A DNA stretch of 64,000 bases from Sipunculus nudus (taxonomy: Eukaryota > Annelida > Sipuncula > Golfingiida > Sipunculidae). The translations under genes and the position numbers were made by a program. Numbering within the stretch: the stretch's first letter is position 1; every line of letters begins with the position of its first letter. The DNA is taken from contig CM049313.1 in NCBI GenBank assembly GCA_026874595.1, positions 58,177,159 through 58,241,158 of the forward strand. The letters are read 5' to 3'. A model generated the notes under the pieces. It was given only the letters and a program-made list of their open reading frames with translations. It did no database searches and was not told the origin of the DNA. Below, piece by piece: positions 12,040-23,336 of this stretch.

Positions 12040-12300
12040 AAGTTCACGGTATGTTTTTCTTGATGCATGCTCGACTAATGGCTAATGCCGAATCCAAAAT
12101 CGATTTGGGTCTTCGCGAAGTATCGGACAGATAACGCAGAAAGTCTGCCAGTACTGTTGTGTCAGTCGGCATGAATGTAGCACCATTTATTCGACAGAAA
12201 ACCTAAAGCTTCCCGATCATCCGATCATACTTGCACAGGGTTCATTTGGCCCAGGCGTAAGAGAACTGTTTGCGTGCACCAACCGACCAGTTTAGCGAGT
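12040..12300 (-). pseudogene. Tyrosine recombinase N-terminal (SAM-like) part, DIRS-type remnant
   Basis: The reverse strand contains FMPTDTTVLADFLRYL followed by SILDSALAISRACI, interrupted by stops. That is the core-binding domain pattern of DIRS and Crypton-like recombinases (x-A-x-L-A-D-[FY]-L ... [TS]-I-x(3)-[LI]-x-A-I-S). It lies between the RNase H fragment and the catalytic half in the expected order. Confidence 0.6.
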
Positions 12301-12311
12301 CCAGCCTTTCT

Positions 12312-12740
12312 TCACACGTACACGCGCCAGGCTAAAAAAATCCACCTGGTGTTCTTTAGTGGTTCCGGTACGGCCTGATTTAGCGGAATGACTGAGTCCT
12401 TGTTTAGTAGAATGCGCATGGGCTGCTTGATTGCTAGATCCTTCAGTCGCTGATGCCATATCTGTGCTAGCCATTCTGGTGCGATGACTGTACATGTTGC
12501 TCCTTGTTGTTCTAGCAAATCGAAATTGCTTTGTCTCGCCCAGTCAATTTGGGCTAATGCGTCCACACCTTGCGGCGCCAGGTCGTAATACTGACTTATG
12601 TAAAGCGTCATATGGTGAGACAGTAGTGACGCGAATCTGTAGATTATGTAGGGGTCAAATCTATGAATTTGAAGAGTTCTCGATGCAGTTTCCGCTCATG
12701 TCTCGACCGTCTGTCGGCAAAGTAATTTCGTAGGCCTTGC
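12312..12740 (-). pseudogene. RNase H C-terminal part, DIRS-type retrotransposon remnant
   Basis: The minus strand reads LSHHMTLYISQYYDLAPQGV, DALAQIDWARQSNFDL and VIAPEWLAQIWHQRL, ending near WIFLAWRV. This matches the conserved end of DIRS RT-RNaseH proteins (FASR..., VDALAQ-x-W, V-I-x-P-x-W-x-x-Q-x-W). No intact reverse transcriptase is seen further upstream (12.75-13.6 kb), so the copy is 5'-truncated or rearranged. Confidence 0.7.
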
Positions 12741-14206
12741 GTTATGTTGGATAACGGTAGGGATATTATGGTTCAGGCTAGCATACCATGGTCAAAGTGT
12801 AGATAAAACAGCACTCATTTAATTCTCAAGATCAGATAGAATTTTAAAGCAAAACTGTTGGATGAATCTGAAGATTCTAAACATGACATGGCTGTCTCTG
12901 TATGATTATTGTAATGTTAATGTTAATGAGTTCTATAATCATTCGAAATAAGGAGGAACTTACTTCAAGCGGGTTCTTCTCAGTCTCTTTGCTAGAGTTG
13001 TAAGGGTTTTATTTCAGCTGACTGACAATGGGTGCAGAGAAAAGTATTCAAAGAGCCTGGGTTTTTGGTTAAATTGGGATGTGGACTTACCTAAGGAGTT
13101 GGAGTGCAAGTTTAAACCTTGGATATTTAGTCTCCATTGATTTATCTTGAACGAAGTGCATATCGGGACTTGTGCACCAGGCGGTTCGGAGATGCAGAGT
13201 AAGGGTATGGGTCCTGTGTGCATATGAGATAAAGGTAATCCTAATCGATGGGGCCAACTCAAATACAGGAATTGACTCTCCTCAGTCTCAGTGATTTCAT
13301 TGTTCAGGTAAAGATAAACATGCCCATTTGATCACGCGAGGTGTGTTTGCAACTCAGCTTTTAGGGGTCCAGGGACAAGAATAGTTCTCTGTCATGTAAC
13401 CAGTGTAGAGTACCGGTGATTGTACATCGAATAATGACGGCCATGAAATATAAGATGTAAGCCCTACATGTTTAGTCTTAAATGAGCAGTCTTGATTTGA
13501 GCTTGAACGAAGAGGTAAATTCAACAAGACTGTCAGAAAAGATGTAAGAGTAGTGAGATCCGTCAGGAATTGAAAGTAAGGATACAACAGATGTTTGGAG
13601 ACTCTTACTCAGAATTAAATAACTAGAGCACAACCAGACTATTTACGTATGTTCTCAACTTAGCCTATCCATCAGAAACTGAAAGCAGTGGGAGCTTGAA
13701 AGCACTTGCTTTAGAATTCCCCAGTGATTAAAACTGGTCTATTTCTTGAAGATGATCGATAACTATATGGATCAGTTTTCTGTTTTCGGATGTCTCATGA
13801 AAGCAAACATCCTGATTTACTCCCAGGTTGTCAGACGACTAGGTTACTTGGCAAAGGTAGCCAGACGTGTAGGGGCTGTATACTGTAAAGAAAATAAAAG
13901 AACCAAAGTCCCCTTCCTCAAAGAAACACAATCAATCCATTAATCAACAGGCTGTTGGTATTACTGAGATCATGCATGGACATGTAATGCTGTTACTAGT
14001 ACACAAAGGCTCAGTTGAAACGTTGTTACTTGTAATTGGTTTAGGAAACCCTTGTTATCGACGGTAGTTCCGCTAACGCTTATATGCATTTAGTACAATC
14101 CATTTGCGTAATATGGTCAGTGTAGAATGATCACATTATCAGTACAGAGCCAGTTTATTTCTGTGGAAAACTGGTGTAATACCTATTTTTATCACTTTTT
14201 TTCCAG
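12741..14206. other. Intergenic region, no supported gene
   Basis: Two minus-strand ORFs (13,014-13,262 and 13,354-13,587) and a plus-strand ORF (13,746-13,943) are present but show no recognisable domain. Their position upstream of the DIRS remnant leaves open that they are degraded parts of the same or another element. Confidence 0.4.
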
Positions 14207-14258
14207 AAGCTACCAGTATTAATTTAATCAACTCAGTTGATTCGACTATTGGTCAAAG
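14207..14258 (+). CDS. Gene B, possible exon
   Basis: A strong polypyrimidine acceptor (TTTTTTTCCAG) and donor CAAAG/GTAAGT frame 52 bp that are open in one frame only, reading ATSINLINSVDSTIGQ. It ends in phase 2, which fits the candidate exon at 15,569. No homology is recognised and no start codon is found, so it is low confidence. Confidence 0.35.
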
Positions 14259-15150
14259 GTAAGTGAAACTATACATTATTGGAGTAATATTATCACTCCA
14301 GTGTTTGAGATATTGTTAAAGATTCCATCAATATTTAGTGGCCATAATAAACCCTTCACCTCTCAGTGTCGCCAGCTAGTGGCAGGATCCTTCCCTGATA
14401 CCTTTTAAGCGCTCATGGCTCTTAGTCCTGTATAGTAGGGCGCGGCTGAAGGGTGCCGAGGGATTATATCGTCGGAAATAAACTGTTCGTTAACCCATGA
14501 TTGCCCATTTAATATATTGTTTTCGAACGTGGGCAGACGGATTAGATTGAACCTACTGACTCAGCTTTGAACAAATTGTGTCAACTCTTCGTATCACAAT
14601 CCACAGGCACTTGATTAAATGGATGGGGATATAATAAACACTACTGAACCCCTCTCTCTTAACCTATCAAAAGATGTGAGACGTGATTTAAAGGCTTGAT
14701 ATCAAAGATGTCTAAATTTCATCAAACTCAAGTTACAATAACCAAAGCCTTTAATTCCGTAGTATTTTATTTAGAATAAATAACACTATAAAAGCTACTC
14801 TTTGACTCATATAAACGCAGTCCTATGAGCGGGAAGGAAGTGGAATATAAGATTTGAACACAATTAGAGATATTTATCAGAGCACTTAACTTACTAAAGG
14901 TTTGGGCCAATTGTTATAAGTTCAGGCCGATGACTGGAACAGAAATATAAACTTTTGTTAAAACTTAATGCATAAATACGTGGCTGCATCTATTGATTAT
15001 GTGACTGGTGAGGATATAGATCGCGCAACGTGCGTCTAGTACTAGTACTGAAATAGTATTTTCCTTTCCATTTTTCTTCCCACGAACACCAACAAAAATG
15101 ATCTAAATCGGACAGAAAAATTTAATAACCACAGAAAACATTATAGATAA

Positions 15151-15488
15151 GATGTATTCTTGCAATTCGTCTATTCTTTATCCTATAAATTCTTTAAGAT
15201 CGCAAAAATTGCCAACACCACACATTCCTGTTTATGAGAAAGGTCAAGGTGAATGCTGAATATGCATATGTTATTAACACATGACATATAGATATTGCTC
15301 ATACATATTCCATATTATTAAGATGTATTTGCAATTCGTCCATTCTTTATCCTATAAATTCTTTAAGATCGCAAAAATTGCCACCACCACACATTCCTGT
15401 TTATGAGAAAGGTCAAGGTGAATGCTGAATATGTATATGTTATTAACATATAACATATAGATATTGCTCATACATATTCCATATTATT
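15151..15488. repeat. ~170-bp tandem duplication
   Basis: Two adjacent copies (about 15,151-15,321 and 15,322-15,488) share TCGCAAAAATTGCCA, CACACATTCCTGTTTATG and GGTCAAGGTGAATGCTGAAT with only scattered differences. This indicates a recent local duplication inside a putative intron of gene B. Confidence 0.9.
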
Positions 15489-15568
15489 TTTTAAATATAT
15501 TGACAAAATACATTATTATATTGATATAGAAAATCGCCTGCGATGATTATTTTACTATGGATTTTCAG

Positions 15569-15660
15569 TGTCCTTTCAAAAGTAATGAAAAATACTACTA
15601 CAAGCACAGAGAGGCTGTTAAGGAATAAGATTCAGAAATTAAGAAAAGAATTATATATAT
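15569..15660 (+). CDS. Gene B, possible coiled-coil exon
   Basis: Acceptor GATTTTCAG and donor ATATAT/GTAAAA frame 92 bp. Entered in phase 2 (from the 14,207 exon) it reads VLSKVMKNTTTSTERLL, then RNKIQKLRKELYI, a plausible helix. It ends in phase 1, and no matching next exon was found before 22,258, which starts in phase 0. At least one more exon is therefore missing, or the call is wrong. Confidence 0.3.
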
Positions 15661-15979
15661 GTAAAAATATATCACAATTATGCATACATCAAATTTATTT
15701 ATTTTTCTTAACCTAGCTATAGGTTGTAGTTAATAGCGTACTAGCTGAAATAATAAGCGTAATCTATCTATCTATAGGTAATGATAAAATCTGAAGATTA
15801 TTTTGTTCAATGGTCTCATTGGACCGAATCATGAAACACACTTAGTGAGGTTATTTTCCGGTGGATTTGTGTTCGGTGTTTCATATAAATATAAAGTTGG
15901 TAAATATCGTATGAAATATATAAACAATCGTTCTCGTTTAATCAAAAGTTAAGAAGAGTTCCTTATGCTATATTCAGCA

Positions 15980-16330
15980 GTTATTTATTATACGCTCGTT
16001 ATCTCCACCAAGCAAAGCGGCGGGGGTTATGTTTTTGGTAGCGTAGTGTTTGTCTGTTTATCTGTTTGTCTGTTAGCACGATAATACAAAATGTCTTCAA
16101 AGGATTTCGAAGAAATTTTTAGGATAGCTCGGCAATGATTCAAGGAACAACTGATTGAATTTTGGGGCCGATCCATGCATTACTAACACAGGAATGGTCT
16201 CTAGTGTTTTATGGGGGGTGTATTGCATAATATTTTGTTTACACGAGGGCGTGGCAGGGGACGATATGGCCATATTTTGAGTGCAAGTCGTGACGTCATA
16301 GAGGACAGTGACGTTACTCCTTGTGTACGT
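15980..16330. repeat. Probable dispersed repeat with TGTCTGTTTATCTGTTTGTC start
   Basis: A G+C-richer block starts with CCACCAAGCAAAGCGGCGGG and a TGTCTGTT run. It continues with a non-coding body including ACAACTGATTGAATTTTGG and GGGGGGTGTATTGC. The style is that of dispersed molluscan repeats. No coding potential is seen, and no second copy occurs in this window, so the assignment is by resemblance only. Confidence 0.35.
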
Positions 16331-17211
16331 GCCGTTTCACTGAAAGGTTTCAGTTTATTAACGTAAAGTATGAGGACCATGGTTGTTGTTCGATGTTTTT
16401 ATAGTCGTGGGCCCTGTTTTAATAAGAATGTAAATGACCTAGGCTCCCCCAAACCCCCATCCCCAAGGAAGATGGGCTAAAAAAACCCGACGTTGGCAAG
16501 GCCAAGAAATGTCTATTTGAGAACGCTATTTACCGTACACTTAGAAATCCCTCTTTTCAACGTCACCTGTTGGTGAACGAGTGACACCTTTCAAACGCAC
16601 GTAGAAATAAAACATTATTATTTTCTTGCGTATATACAGGTATCACATATTCATTCAACTGTTTTAATAACATCATCCTATAATTAAAAATAATCAATAA
16701 ATGTGGTTACATATTGTTAAGTTACGAGACAGAAAGATGCAAAAAGCATCTTTGACATAGTTCGTGACATTCGATACAGCCAGGCATAAAACATACTATA
16801 TATATAGCCGATACATAAAAATAAGTGAACGGACATTTCATAATTTTAGTAAAACTATTTAAATTTTTACATGACGTGGCACATTATTTTTTAATGTCCT
16901 GACAATTGGTAGTAGTGGGTATCAATTTCTGCCTTTCGAATTCTAAGGATTTTTTGGGTGATAATATTGATAAGCAAGATTCTAAGAATCAAAGAAATAT
17001 GTATTTGCAGTTAAGTCTGCATTTCTCATGCATTTAACTTATACTCAATTTATAGCACAACAGTATGTCTGGTTATTTCATTACAAACTGACTTCTTCAT
17101 GTTTTATGAATAAACGGTACACGTACATTTTCTCCCCCTTAAAGTAGCATTTTCGCGTGCATAGGTAGCATGGGCTGACAGATGTTCAAAAGTAATACAA
17201 AACATTATTTT

Positions 17212-17554
17212 AGTCCATGAGCCATGCCATGAAAATTTTGTCACCGGTACCATATGAGGGGAATATTTCTAATAGTGATTTTTGGCAAGGTTTACGACCC
17301 TGGAGTTAATAAATGTGTGATAGCATTGTATCGGTGGCAGCTTTCTGTGTGTATCAGCCCGTTTATATGCCAACCCTCAAACCCATTCATTGCACCACTT
17401 GTGTAAGACATGAGGGGCAGGGGTAACACATATGTATATAACATTGGGATACTAGAGGAAAATGTTAAAAGACATATCATCATAAATATAATTAATTTGT
17501 TTTTAAATGCTATTAAACATGATGACCTTGGCACATTTTTCAAGGTCAGGTAGG
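17212..17554. repeat. Left arm of a ~340-bp long inverted repeat
   Basis: This segment (TAGTCCATGAGCC, TTTTTGGCAAGG, GTGATAGCATTG, TATATGCCAACCCTCAAAC and ATTTTTCAAGGTCA) matches the reverse complement of 19,782-20,124 along its whole length with moderate divergence. The two arms enclose about 2.2 kb. See the finding for interpretation. Confidence 0.8.
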
Positions 17555-18453
17555 ATCAACAAGTGCAAATATGATAAAATAATAAAATATCTCGTTGCAG
17601 AAACAATTTTCATTTGCAAAATGTATTCATCGTTGCGCAAGTTATAAAATAACATATACTATCAATCCGAATGAAAGAGTGGGCTCTGTGAATAAAGTTG
17701 GTGTGTCATACGCTTACCTTCTGCACTTTTTTATGTTACTTATAAGGGGTGGTAATTGTACATCTGACTTTCTTGTGCAGTGGCTATCTGTAGGGCAAAA
17801 TGGAGTTAGTGTTTACACTTTTGTTTGTAGCATTTGAAATACTTAGATTAATATACAAATGACCTACCTGTTGATTCCTGTCTAATAATATTAATATGAT
17901 GACCTTGACACATTTTAAGGTCAGAAGGGGTCAATAATATTCCAGCTGCCGAGCCCAATAACCTTCCACTAATGTAGAAAGAATTTTTATGGCTGATTTG
18001 TGTTCTCCAAAGTCTCGTAAATCTGAATCCACCGGTTGCCAGCTTGGCACCATTTGGCAATTTTTATAATTGCATAAATTAAAAATGGCATCTGGCGCTC
18101 ATTTTAAAATTAAATTACATTTATGTGAGTTACAATATAGTTTTAGAAAACTGTCTCCTTCACAACATGTAAACAGAAACTTTCACAATAATAATTACAT
18201 GCCACGATGCAACAATAATACAATTACAATCTTAAATGACACCGAAATGGTTGTCATTTCTCGAAATAACGTACAATTTAAAACGTGTAATTTGAAAATA
18301 CGCCATAGGTTTAACCATGGAGTGATACTTGGTGATTGGTTGTTGGGCTCCTATAGGTTGACCTTAAGCATATGTATCAAAGTAATATATAACTATGAAC
18401 ATTTAATATGACATATGTAGATACATCTGCATTATAATAATAAAAATTTTAAT

Positions 18454-18454
18454 C

Positions 18455-18485
<31 letters not shown>
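18454..18485. repeat. (AAT)n microsatellite
   Basis: A run of ATA/AAT trinucleotides. It accounts for the leucine run in the C-terminus of the overlapping minus-strand ORF. Confidence 0.95.
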
Positions 18486-18487
<2 letters not shown>

Positions 18488-18599
18488 TTATACTTGTTTT
18501 ATTTATAGCACCAGAATCTCTGGGTAGTAGGTAATAGCATATACAATATATTGTTGGTGTATTTGTGTTTATTTTAAAATTGCACAAAAATAAGTTAAA

Positions 18600-18935
18600 A
18601 CATAATAAACCATATTTGAAACTGTTGCTTGTTCTTTTTTTTTTCTCAGTTGAATTGCGTTGTTGCTGTGTGAACTCAATAGCCATAGGAAGAGTCTCAC
18701 GTATCCAATTATGTTCAATAGTATGTTCCCCTACGGACTGTCTGAAATGCAGAACCTCATCATAAGACACTGGAACCTGGCACTCAAACAGAAGTGAAAC
18801 AAGTTCTTTTGGGCAAATTTGTTGGTGTACTTTGACACCAAGACCTAAAGTTGTTCGGTTTGGGATTTTGGTGAACAGAAATTGCATTGTGTGTGCAATA
18901 CTCAGTGCTGTCTCCGTGTGACTACCCAGATACAC
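18600..18935 (-). pseudogene. Fragment of an unnamed repetitive invertebrate gene family
   Basis: The minus strand carries an open stretch with GVKVHQQICPKELVSLLFE followed by VPVSYDEVLHFRQSV. The pattern (x-H-Q-x(3)-[SP]-K-[EQ]-L-[VI]-x-x-L-x(5-8)-[VI]-S-Y-D-E-V) reminds me of multi-copy uncharacterised invertebrate proteins that behave like mobile-element cargo. I cannot name the family. Upstream on the same strand the frame is interrupted, and downstream it runs into an AAT microsatellite, so it is a remnant. It lies between the two long inverted-repeat arms, which may bound the same mobile unit. Confidence 0.4.
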
Positions 18936-19781
18936 AGGTGTTGAGACAATTTCAACAAGGTACGACGTATTAGCAATAGCCTTTGAGTAAACAAAGTTCA
19001 GTAATAGTAATCAATTTTTTCTTCAAACAGATTTGGATTCAGATTTACTCTGTTTACAGATCTCATTTGGAAACATTCAAGTATCATTTTCATTCTCTTC
19101 TTGTAAACAAATCATAGCTGTCAGATAAATAAATAGACATTATGGGACATGCACAGTCATCTGTTCTCATCACAAAATGTCTTCCGGAAAAAAAAAATCT
19201 TACCTAGAAGATGACGAAATACAATGTCTGCTGGATGTTCCGAAGTTTTCTGAGACACAGATGACTGCTGCCTCGACATTCTTTGCACTGACGAAATGTG
19301 AATAACATTCTAGGTAATACAGTGTATCGGCAGCATGGAAACTTATCGGCGCTCCAGAAATTCGGACCTCAGCTGATAGCCGATTGCTGCGTTCATAACA
19401 TATTTAAAACAAATGGATTTTAAAAACAAACTCAACCAATCGTTTGGTTCACTTTTCGACACGAATAAAATGGTCGCCATCTATTCGGATGCATTGAATC
19501 TGACATGTGGCAAGTTAGGGAAACCATAGATTAAGCAGTGTTCCTTAAAGTTGAAATACTTCCGCTTGAGACCTACGTAAGGAAATGGTTCAATTTGTGT
19601 ATGGGTCAATCGTTTCTTAAAGAAATACGATATGTTTTGTTTGTTTTAATGTATATGATGGAACAAATAATTAATGACACTCCAGAGTTAGGTGTGGGTC
19701 TTCATTTAATTCAGGCTCCAGATTTTCATGTAATGAATCGGCTAATTTATTACATGAAATAATGATGGTGCTTACTGTCTC

Positions 19782-20124
19782 AGGACCCCTGCGTGACCTT
19801 GAAAAATGTATCAACGTCATTATACTTGATATCATGTATAAGCAAAATTAATATACTTTTTAATGTTATGTCTTTTATAGTTGTATTCTAAATATCTCAA
19901 ACGTTGAATACACAAGAGTTACCCCTACCCCATATGTTTTACCCCGTTGGTGCAATACATTTGTTTGAGGGTAGGCATATAAAGAGGGTGATACACACAA
20001 AAAACATCCACCGATGCAATGCTATCACATACTTTCAAACTCTCGGGGTGTATACCTTGCCAAATATCACAATGAGAATTATTTCCCTCGGATGGTACCG
20101 TCCAACCCGTCTGGCTCATGGACT
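19782..20124. repeat. Right arm of the ~340-bp long inverted repeat
   Basis: Reverse complement of 17,212-17,554: CCTTGAAAAATGTATCAACG, CATTTGTTTGAGGGTAGGCA, GCAATGCTATCACATACTTT, CTTGCCAAATATCAC and CTGGCTCATGGACTA all have counterparts in the left arm. The frame on this strand (19,904-20,248) is open by chance and has no known motif. Confidence 0.8.
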
Positions 20125-20385
20125 ATTTCGTTTAGGTTCTCACAGCTTCGCCTTATCTTCAAGGGCTCATAAGCCAGTTTCTTCAGTAGTAACGTGTAAG
20201 ATTCCTTATGTAAGGAATGCGGAATGCGTGTTCAGAAATTTCTTATGAACCTGCACGGCGGCATGCATTTTTTCTGAATCTCGTCTTCTTTATTTCTCAA
20301 TACGTGTACTGATTGTTTAATTGTTCCTGCAAACTGGTGGTGCCACCTGTATTTTTATGTCTCTTCCGCCCCCCCCCCCCCCCCA

Positions 20386-21505
20386 GGTAGGGGAGGCATG
20401 TTGTTTTCAATGCCATCGTCTGTCAATGTCGCCCTCATCTAAAGGATATCTTGTGACCGCAAAAAATTTGTGAAGGGCTGCATATTTTCAGCCAAAATTT
20501 GAAACACTGTTGTTCATACCAAAATCATAGAGGAGTTCGAAAACCGGTGACCTTGGCCTTTATCTTCAACGTCAAATCTGGTGGAATTTTTGAGAACTCC
20601 TTAAATTTTGAAGTATTCCACATTTTGTCCTTAAATTAGGTACACCTATTGTTCCTACTAAAATTTTTAAAGAGTCTGAAAGCCGGTGACCATGACCATC
20701 ATCTTCAAGGTCAAATCTGTCGAAATGTAAAATTTCAACCCAATCACGTTTGAAGTATTCCACATTTTGTCCTCAAATTGGGTACACCTATTGTTCCTTC
20801 CAATATCTCATAAGATTTCAAAACCCAGTAACCTTGACCAGGATCTTCAAGGTCAAATCAGCGGGATTATACTTGTCTTGTGAGCGCAAAGCGGTGACCT
20901 TGACCTTGGTCTAATCTGCTAAAATCTAGATGCATTGTTTTGATACACTGCATATTTTACCCCTATGTTTTGGGATGGCCCAAAGGGAGAGACATAGATC
21001 GTTTTTCGCCGCAAAAACAAAGCCATTCTAGTTTCTAATTTTTTACGCACTTTTATGTCTTTTTCTGAGAACTTCACATGAAGCGGTTGTCCAATAACAG
21101 GGTACAAATCATGAGTCTTGGACCCAGAATCTTCTAACTTGATATCCTTGGAGTTTCATGAAAAATATCCTTAGATACCTGAAATTAGGTCATGGTTACC
21201 TATATTTTGCAAATTAGGGGAGAAAATATGATTTTTAAGCACCAAGTGAGTTAGATGGGGCACATATTTTATCCAGTTGTCACTCTGACCCATTTTATGC
21301 AAGCTGTATGAAAGAACTTGATTCTCACACTCAATTAGTCAGGTAGGCACAAATGGTACCAGCTGCAAGTAAAATAAAGCCACTGTAACTTATATCTAAG
21401 GGCTATGGGCAAAATGCATGATTTTGAGCACTCTGGAAGTCTTTTTGCCCATTTTTCAGGGCTCCTAGATTTCAGCTGAGCGTCATGGCCCATGGGCCAC
21501 TTGTT
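20386..21505 (+). repeat. R1-family copy with internal ~143-bp repeats
   Basis: It begins after a poly-C run, near GTCTGTCAATGTCGCC, and ends with the R1 terminal block CAGCTGAGCGTCATGGCC...CATGGGCCACTTGTT at 21,472-21,505. Inside, GTATTCCACATTTTGTCC...GGTACACCTATTGTTCC recurs about 143 bp apart, alternating with GGTGACC and ATCTTCAAGGTCAAATC words. It is non-coding and lies in a presumed intron of gene B. Confidence 0.7.
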
Positions 21506-22257
21506 TTCATTCTCCAAGAGAAAGTCAGGAAAAATAATACTTCTGCTGTCCTGCCTTTTTCTTAGCGATTCCGGAAAATGACATTAAGTACAGGCTATAT
21601 TTTATTGTTTCATCAGATTGTAAAAAAAATAATTAATGCCCTTTTCCAGAAATTACTGCAATTAGTTATCCTGTGGCTTATAAGAAGACGTAAGCCACAG
21701 ACGATGCCACATTTGTAGAACTACTGTTGATAAGATATTTTCACTTTCACTGTTTTATTTCTCATCCATTATGATGCAGAGTATGACACACAGTGAACAT
21801 AAGAGCAGTGGGCCTCTTGTTAAAGTATGTCTGTTCTCAGAATTTCCACTGTATGGAATAACGTTTCAGGGTAGCATCCGGTGATGCATATTTAGTTTTT
21901 TTTCTGAAGAATGGTAATGTATTCACTATTGAAAACAAAAATTAACATTTTTTAACAGCACTTGCTAATGTATAAAGAATTTTACTATTTAATTTCCACA
22001 TTATATGTATGTAGGCTTCATAGTCAAGAATATCATCTGGAAAAAAATAGGTTTTGAATCTCTTCTTTTGTATAGAAAAAAATTATTTAAATGGGATAGT
22101 ATTTAAAACGATTTGAAATACAATACTGCAATTTCCGTGTGATGATAGGAAGATAGTAGGAAGAAGACATGAAATAGTATTAGCTATCACATACTTTGGA
22201 AAGGCATGTGTTGCATCATCTGCCAAGATAACGATTATCCTTTTAATATTCTAAAAG
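21506..22257. other. Presumed intron of gene B, no feature seen
   Basis: A+T-rich sequence. A block near 21,806-21,823 (GGGCCTCTTGTT) resembles an R1 terminus. No supported exon was found. Confidence 0.4.
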
Positions 22258-22341
22258 AAACACGATGCAAGGAGACAGCTGGAGAACCAAATGCTGAAAG
22301 CCTCAAAAGAACAACTTGAGCACTTGTTCAAGGAAGCAGAA
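22258..22341 (+). CDS. Gene B exon, paralogous to gene A exon at 6247
   Basis: An 84-bp phase 0-0 exon between ATTCTAAAAG and GCAGAA/GTGGGT, encoding KHDARRQLENQMLKA and then SKEQLEHLFKEAE. Length, phase and residue pattern match gene A exon 6247-6330, which also ends in x-SEAE or KEAE before its donor. It is charged and helical, part of a coiled-coil. No function is known. Confidence 0.75.
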
Positions 22342-22774
22342 GTGGGTTCTTAGATGCTTCCTTTTGTAAGGATAATTTGGATTATACATGGCACATTTTT
22401 CTAAGAGTACTGGGTCAGTGGTTTGTATCTTAACTTCCCTTAACCCCATCGAATATATCAGGGTACTTAAGTCATCATTTCACTCTCCAAGGGTTGAAAC
22501 CTTCCACTGATATAGTGTAGTAACCTGGACAGATACCTACTATAGGGGACTAATCATGCATCCAGGAGACCCGTCTCGTATAGAAGCCATAGTACTGACG
22601 TCATCAGCCAACCTTTTGAGTTTAGTAACTTTTTCTACACACATTCATTGAAAACTCTCTGGTAAAACTTGACAGAAAATGGCCCTTTAATGTTAAAAAA
22701 TATGAGTATATCCTAGAATATTTAGTAAATACATGAAGCCCAAAGTAAATTAGTACTACTATTTCTGGAAATAA

Positions 22775-22826
<52 letters not shown>
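22775..22826. repeat. (TA)n microsatellite
   Basis: A pure AT dinucleotide tract in an intron of gene B. Confidence 0.95.
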
Positions 22827-22830
<4 letters not shown>

Positions 22831-23301
22831 GAATAAAAGAAAATATGACAAATCAAATATAACACACCGGGGACATGGCCAGAGGGAGCTCTTCAGATGC
22901 GCCGCCTCAAGTCATTTATACAAATATCCCAGACATCTAGCTAAATAGCAAAATGATTTTGTCTGAAATTGCCTGGTTCCGATTTAGATCAGCACAGGTA
23001 ATGCACAAAACAACCGGAGCACCTAAGGCGTTTGCATTTTCACGCTGTACCTGAGTAGGTCAATCGAATAATGTGAGCTCTATGTGAGTCAATCTCCCCG
23101 TCATTTATTTTGGTTAAAGCCTGTATCAAGACGGCAAGATCTCGTTTGCCTTAATTAAACATTCATAGATCTAAGAGTAAATAATATTGATAAAATATGT
23201 ATCTGAGTACATATTGAAATAACATATTTAAGGGTCTCTGTATTAATGTTGGACTGTTAACGTCTCAGATAATCAGATCATTGTATCCTTTCTTTTTACA
23301 G

Positions 23302-23336
23302 AAGCAACAAGAGAAGATGAGCAAACAACTTCAAAG
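23302..23336 (+). CDS. Gene B exon
   Basis: A 35-bp exon (phase 0 to 2) between TTCTTTTTACAG and CAAAG/GTATGC, encoding KQQEKMSKQLQ plus a split codon. It occupies the place of gene A exon 6765-6808, which has the same 0-to-2 phase. Confidence 0.7.
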
